DNA from: Patescibacteria group bacterium
GTDB taxonomy: Bacteria; Patescibacteriota; Patescibacteriia; UM-FILTER-42-10
Length of the DNA: 42,611 bases
Direction: 5' to 3'
Assembly: GCA_018825385.1 (NCBI GenBank)
Contig: JAHJEX010000056.1
Coordinates: 1-42,611, forward strand
Below, one piece after another: positions 36,755-42,611 of this stretch (positions within the stretch are counted from its first letter, which is position 1; each line of letters begins with the position of its first letter). The position numbers and the translations under genes are program-made. Under the pieces are notes generated by a model. That model was not told the DNA's origin, did no database searches, and saw nothing but the letters and a program-made list of their open reading frames with translations.

Positions 36755-37537
36755 ATGCCCCCAAAAAAACAACAACCCCAAAATTCAAAAATAATCAATC
36801 TGCTTTTTCTGATTGCTGTAATTGTAGTTGGTGCTATAGGAGCATATTATTTGATCACAGATTCTGATTCTGATACAGAAATAAATACAAAAAAAAGCGG
36901 TTCAACTAAAACTACCATTACTAATCAACCCGCAAGTTCTTCTAATGAAAATATAAATAAAAATACTTTTGAAGGAGATGAACTAAATGTTGGAAATGGA
37001 TTTACAATCACTGTACCAACGGGATGGAATTTGGCCGGTTTTTTGGAAGACGCTATAAATATTGTGAAATTTGGGTCGCCGGCACAGATCTACACTCTTA
37101 CTCCTGAAGGCGGTCAAATTGATATGTTTGGGCCGGTTATTTCTGTAGACACATTTACAATTGATGAAAATCTGAACGCAACAGAAGTGGTAAACCTGAT
37201 TCATGATCAGGGGATTGCTAGCGATCTAGAAAGAAAAAAAGATAACTGTTTCTTTGAGATGGAGAAATCAAAATTTGGGCAGTTTGATACTTTCTCTTTT
37301 ATTCGAGACAATACTGATCCAGAAAAATGCAATGAAGAAGCAACTGAAACTGCTAAATCCCAGACAGTAGTATTGAAGGAAAAAGGGAATTCTGATACAG
37401 CTATTCTCACACTTGTGGCGATTGACGATCCTCAACTTGTAGCATTACTCCCAGATTTTCAACAAATCTTGGGAAGCATGAAGTATAAAAAAACAGTTTC
37501 TGATACTGTAGAAGAAGCAGTAGAAGAGACTGAATAA
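36755..37537 (+). CDS. Anchored secreted paralog
   Basis: N-terminal TM; NGFTITVPTGWNLAG; C-terminal LLPDFQQILGSMKY. Confidence 0.7.
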   Translation: MPPKKQQPQNSKIINLLFLIAVIVVGAIGAYYLITDSDSDTEINTKKSGSTKTTITNQPASSSNENINKNTFEGDELNVGNGFTITVPTGWNLAGFLEDAINIVKFGSPAQIYTLTPEGGQIDMFGPVISVDTFTIDENLNATEVVNLIHDQGIASDLERKKDNCFFEMEKSKFGQFDTFSFIRDNTDPEKCNEEATETAKSQTVVLKEKGNSDTAILTLVAIDDPQLVALLPDFQQILGSMKYKKTVSDTVEEAVEETE

Positions 37538-37650
37538 AACACGAAAAAAACGCGGAAAGCAAAACCTTCCAATTGATAAATTCGAGAATTGATGAAACAA
37601 TAAACACATATAATGCGCTTCTGCATAATTGTTTAAATGATTAAGCTGAT

Positions 37651-38307
37651 ATGAGAATATATACATTAAAAGAAAAACTGTTAGGAATAATATTATCAAA
37701 TACTAGGAATTCTGATGTTGCCCATGACTCTGAACACACTTTTCGCGTGTTAAAAACAGCAGAAAAAATAGCTCGTGCAGAAAAAGCAGATCTTGAGGTT
37801 GTAATACCTGCCGCATTGTTTCATGATTTTATCGTTTCGGCAAAAAATAATCCCAAATCGAGATCTGACACCAAATTAAGCGCAGATTTTGCTAAGCAGG
37901 TTTTGAGTGAACTCAAAGGATATCCTGCACATAAAATTGACCTTGTTTGTCGGGCTATTTTAGATTGTTCATTTACAAATGGAACTAAGCCAAATTTTTT
38001 GGAGAGCAAGGTGGTTAAAGATGCAGATAGTTTAGATACTGTAGGATCGTTAGGTGTAATGCGTATTTTTGCTACTGCTGGTCAACTTCAGATACCATTT
38101 TATAGTTTGTAGGATCCATTTTGCAGTAAACGCAAGCCAAATCCAAAATTATACGCAATTGATTTCATATTTACACGTTCCCTAAAAGTTTGTGATAACG
38201 TGTATACTAATACTGCTCGTAAGATGGCTCAAAGTAGAAGTAAGTATATTAGAAGTTTCTTAAAGCAATTACAATTAGAACTTAACCAAATATCAAGATT
38301 GAGGTAA
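37651..38307 (+). pseudogene. HD-domain phosphohydrolase interrupted by an in-frame TAG at 38110-38112
   Basis: HDSEHTFRVLKTAEKIA..ALFHDFIV; after the TAG the same frame continues 64 codons (DPFCSKRKPNPKLYAIDF...TNTARKMAQSRSKYIRSFLKQL) to TAA 38305. Confidence 0.75.
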
Positions 38308-38309
38308 TA

Positions 38310-39368
38310 ATGAAAAGAAAATTTTCTGCTGGTGGAATAATATCAAAAATACACGAGGGTAATACTTTTATACTTTGTTTGACGACAAAAAATAATCTTT
38401 TGACATTACCAAAGGGGCATTTAGAGAAAGGTGAAACACCAGAGCAAGCGGCGATTCGGGAAATAAAGGAAGAAATTGGATTGAGGTCAGCTAGCATTAC
38501 AAAGAAATTGGGAGAAATCGTACGAGTGGGAACAGAACAAGACGGGAGTCAATCTATCAAGAAAATTACGTACTTTATTATGGACGGCTCTGAATATACC
38601 TACGATCATGAAGAAAATTACGTGTGGGTTGGTTTTGATATGGCACTGAAATTAATGGACCACCCTGAAGAAAAAAACTTGTTGTTTGATAATGAAGAAT
38701 CTATTGCAAAAAACACTTCCGCATATTTTAATAGTTATAAATCATTTATTAATTATTACTATTATCCTAAAAAGACAATTTTGAGCGAAAATTACGAATT
38801 ATTAAATAAAGTGAGAAAATTTGTTAATAGTAATACAGTGGCAGTAGTTATTGGAATACCAACAAAACAAGAGAAGGAATTATTTTCTAAGACACACAAA
38901 ACTTTGTATGTTTCTCCAGGAATTGATAAAAAAGAAAGATTTAAGAAGAATAAAAAACCTATTGCTAATCTATTGTCACCTCATACTGTTAAAAACTTAG
39001 TTGATGCTGATTTGCCTGAAGATATTTCTATTTGCTATGCATGTCAATCAATAAACCTATCAAATACTAAAACCTTTTTTTTAATCAACCAGTTAGTGAA
39101 AAAAATGCGACCTGAGGCTAAATTTTTTATAGAGGGCATAGGAGAAGATGATCTAATGATACATGGGGGGGTAAAAATTGGTCCGAACCTCATTAATCTT
39201 GGAGGGTATATTATAAGAATGTGGAATAAAAGCAATACTATAAACTATTTTGTAAGAAAACTTGGTCTAAATATTATTTCTTACGACAGTATAAAAGTTG
39301 ATAAAAAGGGTGAAAGATGTGAAGTTCATCAAATTATTTTAGAAAGACCAGATAAAACTATTTTTTAA
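38310..39368 (+). CDS. NUDIX hydrolase fused to an uncharacterised C-terminal domain, possibly methyltransferase-like
   Basis: GHLEKGETPEQAAIREIKEEIG Nudix box; about 200-aa extra domain. Confidence 0.8.
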   Translation: MKRKFSAGGIISKIHEGNTFILCLTTKNNLLTLPKGHLEKGETPEQAAIREIKEEIGLRSASITKKLGEIVRVGTEQDGSQSIKKITYFIMDGSEYTYDHEENYVWVGFDMALKLMDHPEEKNLLFDNEESIAKNTSAYFNSYKSFINYYYYPKKTILSENYELLNKVRKFVNSNTVAVVIGIPTKQEKELFSKTHKTLYVSPGIDKKERFKKNKKPIANLLSPHTVKNLVDADLPEDISICYACQSINLSNTKTFFLINQLVKKMRPEAKFFIEGIGEDDLMIHGGVKIGPNLINLGGYIIRMWNKSNTINYFVRKLGLNIISYDSIKVDKKGERCEVHQIILERPDKTIF

Positions 39369-39369
39369 G

Positions 39370-39912
39370 GTGAAAAAGAAAAATACAATTGTTTTAGAGG
39401 GATTGCCTGCAAGTGGAAAAACAACATTGGCAAACTATTTGCGTGATCATTTTGGTGTATTTAAAGTGAACGAGTCTACTGGTATTGCTTCTAAAAACTC
39501 TGGTAACCAAACTAAAATATTCGAAGAAACGATTGATAAATATATTGAAGCAAGAAATTGTTCCCAGTTATCTATAATTGATCGAGGTTATCCATCTATA
39601 CTGGCATGGGATTATTGCCGAGAGAAAGAAGGAGGGGAACATAATTACTATAAAAAAAAGTATTGGATACGCGAGGCAATAAAAAAAGGCTATTTGTTTG
39701 AGCCTCAATTATATATATATTTATATGCAGATTGTAATTTAAGCTTTATTCGCAGGCCTAGACAAGAGACAAAAATTGATGTTTGGAGTAGTAAAATAGG
39801 TGTTGCAAATTGTAAATTATTTTATGAAAAATTTTTTCTAACAAAGAGATCAAGAAAAATACTTTATTTGTTAATGCAGAAGATAAAACTAAAAAAATTG
39901 CGGATATTTTAA
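39370..39912 (+). CDS. P-loop nucleoside/nucleotide-kinase-like protein (GTG start)
   Basis: LEGLPASGKTTLANYL Walker A; IIDRGYPS (DR motif). Confidence 0.7.
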   Translation: MKKKNTIVLEGLPASGKTTLANYLRDHFGVFKVNESTGIASKNSGNQTKIFEETIDKYIEARNCSQLSIIDRGYPSILAWDYCREKEGGEHNYYKKKYWIREAIKKGYLFEPQLYIYLYADCNLSFIRRPRQETKIDVWSSKIGVANCKLFYEKFFLTKRSRKILYLLMQKIKLKKLRIF

Positions 39913-39932
39913 TGAATTCAATCCAAAAGTGA

Positions 39933-41243
39933 ATGTTAGATTATAAAATAATATACTTGACTGATGATGGAATAACGTCACTAAGGTGTGGTGTCGGAGC
40001 AATTACTAGTAATTTTATTGAATCCTTTCCAGCTATCAATGATTATTTCAAAAAAAGAAAAATAAATATATCTTTATCAGTAATTTCTTTTAATACTTCT
40101 AAAAAAAATATTGGGTATAGAATTGACTTGAAGAATCGGGCAAAAAGTATTTGTCGTTCAACTGGAGGAAAAGTTTATCTGATTTATAGAAGGAAAATTA
40201 GAAAAATCGGTTATTTTGATTTCTCATATTGGAAAAAGTATAACGAAGAGATATCAAAAATTATAAATAGAATTGCTGATGATGGTAATAAAAAAGTAAT
40301 AGTACTTGCAAATGACACAATATTTGCTAATGTTCACTGCCCAAAAAATGTGATCTTCGTGTGGATACCTCACAGTTTGGCGATGGTTCATTCGCAAACG
40401 TATGTAAATAATGCTAAGAGATTAAACTGGGAAAAAGAAGCGATTTCTCGTATAAACAGCATGCCAGATCATTTTATTGGGTATATTTCCCCCTTTGTTA
40501 AAAGTATACTTACCAAAAAGCTGAAAGTGAAGAAAGATAAAGCAATACCATTTCAAAATGGTTTTTGTCTAAAATATATTAAAAAACAGAGTAGTTATTC
40601 CAAAAAACAAATCGATAAGATGCTTATTAAAAGAGGTATAGACACAAAACGGCCGATAATATTGACATTTGCTCGAGCTGATGAGTATAAAGGCCTAGAG
40701 CATTCTTTAAGGGTAATGACACATTTTACGGATACGGGTTATTATTATGGAGTAATTATCGCATCAAGGTTTAGTAATGAATTGATTGTTGATCGTGTCC
40801 AAGAAAATTTGAGAAAAATATTATCAGGTCACAAAAATATTAGTGCATTTTTTGAATATGAATTTGAATTACCTAAATACTTATTGCGCTATGCAAAAAC
40901 TCAGGTATTACTTAATTTACCAAATAAAGACTTCTGCCCGTTGATTCCATTTGAAGCAGAATTAATTGGGAATAAGAACTTGCAAGTAATAAACAGTAAT
41001 ATAGCTTGTTTTAATAAATTGGTAATAAATAATCATAATGGTTTTTTAGTTGATCCGTATTACCCTAAAGCTTTTATACAGGTTAGAAAAGCAATAAGCA
41101 TCAGAGCAGAAAAAAAGAAAACAGTAATTAAAAATGCAAAAAAATTTGCACAACAGAATTTCGATATAATAACTAATTATATAAAAGGATTTGAATGCTT
41201 GTTTGAAAAAGAGAAGCTGGGCAAAGGTTTAACAAGAACCTGA
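39933..41243 (+). CDS. Glycosyltransferase (GT4/GT-B-like)
   Basis: ILTFARADEYKGLEHSLRVM and late PFEAE motif. Confidence 0.7.
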   Translation: MLDYKIIYLTDDGITSLRCGVGAITSNFIESFPAINDYFKKRKINISLSVISFNTSKKNIGYRIDLKNRAKSICRSTGGKVYLIYRRKIRKIGYFDFSYWKKYNEEISKIINRIADDGNKKVIVLANDTIFANVHCPKNVIFVWIPHSLAMVHSQTYVNNAKRLNWEKEAISRINSMPDHFIGYISPFVKSILTKKLKVKKDKAIPFQNGFCLKYIKKQSSYSKKQIDKMLIKRGIDTKRPIILTFARADEYKGLEHSLRVMTHFTDTGYYYGVIIASRFSNELIVDRVQENLRKILSGHKNISAFFEYEFELPKYLLRYAKTQVLLNLPNKDFCPLIPFEAELIGNKNLQVINSNIACFNKLVINNHNGFLVDPYYPKAFIQVRKAISIRAEKKKTVIKNAKKFAQQNFDIITNYIKGFECLFEKEKLGKGLTRT

Positions 41244-41290
41244 TAATTCTATCAGGTTGTTTCTTTAGAATTCTAGCCAGGGAGGATGAA

Positions 41291-41890
41291 GTGAAGAAGC
41301 AAATAGTCTTTGTCGGTGGCATCCATGGTGCTGGCAAAAGCACTAATTGCCACGCTCTGTCCGTCCAGCACGGTTGGCGTGTAGTGAAGCAGCGCAGGCA
41401 ACTGATTAGTGTGGGAGCGGAACATGGTATATTGTGGCCTGAAGTGGCAAGTAGACATGACGAACTGATTCCGCATGTTGCTGATCGGTTGTTGGATATG
41501 TTAAGACAGTCTGCAGAGGCAGTCTTACTGGTTGATTGCCACTATGCAATTCCGACTTCTGCTGCGCTGAGAACACGCCACTGCACCGGCTGTTATATGC
41601 CGAATCTTGACTGGAATCTGGTAGAACGTGTTAAACAAGAGCACTGGTGCAGGTTTGTCCTTCTAAAAGTTGACCCTGCAATAGCTTTAGCACGCATCAT
41701 GGCTAGACCAGAAGCTACCCATTACGTGAATACGCTGAGACATTTCGTAGAAGAAGCAGTTGCAGAAAACGAAGTATTTCAGCGTTTACTTGCTCATTTT
41801 TCGGTACAATTCAGCGACTGTATTATCCTGGAAGCTATAAATTCCAGGCAAACAGTTTCTATGCTGGATAGGTTTATTTGCTCTACTTAA
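41291..41890 (+). CDS. P-loop kinase/ATPase-like protein (GTG start)
   Basis: VGGIHGAGKSTNCHAL Walker A; SD AGGGAGG; terminator downstream. Confidence 0.7.
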   Translation: MKKQIVFVGGIHGAGKSTNCHALSVQHGWRVVKQRRQLISVGAEHGILWPEVASRHDELIPHVADRLLDMLRQSAEAVLLVDCHYAIPTSAALRTRHCTGCYMPNLDWNLVERVKQEHWCRFVLLKVDPAIALARIMARPEATHYVNTLRHFVEEAVAENEVFQRLLAHFSVQFSDCIILEAINSRQTVSMLDRFICST

Positions 41891-41916
41891 GCATCCACAG
41901 CGTGGATGCTTTTTTA
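41890..41916 (+). terminator. Intrinsic terminator
   Basis: AGCATCCAC-AGC-GTGGATGCT-TTTTT. Confidence 0.9.
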
Positions 41917-41954
41917 AAGAAGACTTTTTTTGAGCCTTGATTTATTTAGAATGC

Positions 41955-42021
41955 AAAACCTTCCCCTACAATGGGGGAAGGCTTTTGTGAACAAACAGTA
42001 TAGATCTTGTCTATACCGTCA
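41955..42021 (-). ncRNA. Candidate small RNA of about 67 nt
   Basis: Minus-strand TTGACC-N17-TATTAT (42056-42028); hairpin CGGTATAGA-CAAGA-TCTATACTG; terminator CCTTCCCC-N6-GGGGAAGG-TTTT. Confidence 0.55.
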
Positions 42022-42172
42022 AGCATTATAATATCAAATTGCGCTTTAGCGGTCAATAGAGTTGTACACACTTACTCCCCAAGAGTAATAAATTTATTCT
42101 CAAATTAGCCATAATATTGACTGAATTCCCCCTATGATTTAGGATGAAGATGCAATCAAAATTACAGTGTTG

Positions 42173-42214
42173 GCGTTCTCTTAAATTCCCGGTAATCGGG
42201 ATAAGGAGTAACGC
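42173..42214. repeat. Imperfect 42-nt hairpin upstream of the transposase
   Basis: GCGTT-CTCTT..CCCG-GTAAT-CGGG..AAGGAG-AACGC. Confidence 0.55.
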
Positions 42215-42242
42215 TTATTTTATTTCAAGGATCTACGCGGCA

Positions 42243-42611
42243 ATGACATTGTACCGCAATTCACAAAAACGAATATATTTGGATGAAGCAATTTATTTTG
42301 TGACATTCAATACAAGGGGAGGCCTTCCGAATTTTAAAGAAGAGATTTTCTGCCAACTTTTTGTGGACAATTTGAAAATTTGTAAACAGTTGAAACAGTT
42401 TGAATTGTACGCATTTAATCTTTTATACAACCACGCGCATTTATTGTTGAAACCGGGACGGAAATATAATGTGTCGAAAATCATACAAAATTTGAAAATG
42501 AATACATCGCGCAATATAAACAAAGTTATGGGTTATGAAACCCATGAAGGCGCGAATACGTATTCGCGCCTTCATGTTGGGAAATATCGTAAATTATTCA
42601 TAAAAAAATAC
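42243..42611 (+). mobile_element. Y1 (IS200-like/REP-associated tyrosine) transposase, truncated by window end
   Basis: MTLYRNSQKRIYLDEAIYFVTFNTRGG..., NHAHLLLKPG (HxH) and open frame to the last base. Confidence 0.88.
42543..42576. repeat. 34-bp perfect palindrome inside the transposase CDS
   Basis: CATGAAGGCGCGAATACGTATTCGCGCCTTCATG equals its own reverse complement. Confidence 0.95.

Noticed and set aside
37651-38307. Alternative genetic code (TAG reassignment)
   Set aside because: TAG is used as an apparently normal stop elsewhere (for example rightly placed at 31538, 25678 and 17194), so a single amber is better explained by mutation, error or local readthrough.
1-42611. CRISPR array
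   Set aside because: No regularly spaced identical repeats with unique spacers were seen; no cas-like proteins.
1-42611. tRNA or rRNA genes
   Set aside because: No convincing TPsiC arm (GGTTCGAATCC-like) with cloverleaf context or rRNA signature was found by eye; GTTCGAAA at about 31394 belongs to the leader hairpin.

Overview
AT-rich bacterial window. Gene content and style suggest a Patescibacteria/CPR genome (inference from gene complement only). Recognisable genes: msrB-msrA, a degenerate PP2C/beta-propeller protein, a winged-helix regulator with a Kv-type K+ channel, ferritin, a receiver-only response regulator, an IMPase-family protein, a minimal zincin plus short TsaB, a PNP/MTAP-family phosphorylase, the dcw genes mraZ-rsmH-ftsL-like-ftsI, a UDG-superfamily protein, murF, a DUF3160 protein, an S23/four-helix-bundle protein, a matrixin-like protease, ssb, a family of anchored secreted paralogs, an HD/NUDIX/P-loop kinase/glycosyltransferase operon and, at the right edge, a truncated Y1 (REP-associated) transposase. 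Two gene styles are interleaved: AT-rich genes, several with a -10 box directly before the ATG (near-leaderless), and higher-GC, mostly single-gene units with TTGACA-N17 promoters, leader hairpins, strong Shine-Dalgarno sites and intrinsic terminators. Strongest observations: (1) a 219-nt structured leader duplicated with no indels and about 4 substitutions in front of two lipoproteins that share a signal/linker but carry different cysteine-peptidase-like domains; (2) a compact transcript at about 17.35-17.70 kb with a 22-bp strand-polarised RNA hairpin, a 31-aa ORF and UUCG hairpins; (3) a five-box, 10-bp-periodic MraZ operator plus DnaA-like boxes at the mraZ promoter; (4) long inverted repeats bracketing the four dcw genes; (5) a 34-bp perfect palindrome inside the transposase CDS; (6) an in-frame amber codon in an HD-domain gene heading a four-gene operon; (7) a candidate two-hairpin sRNA of about 67 nt near 42.0 kb. 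All calls come from reading the sequence; no searches or folding programs were run.
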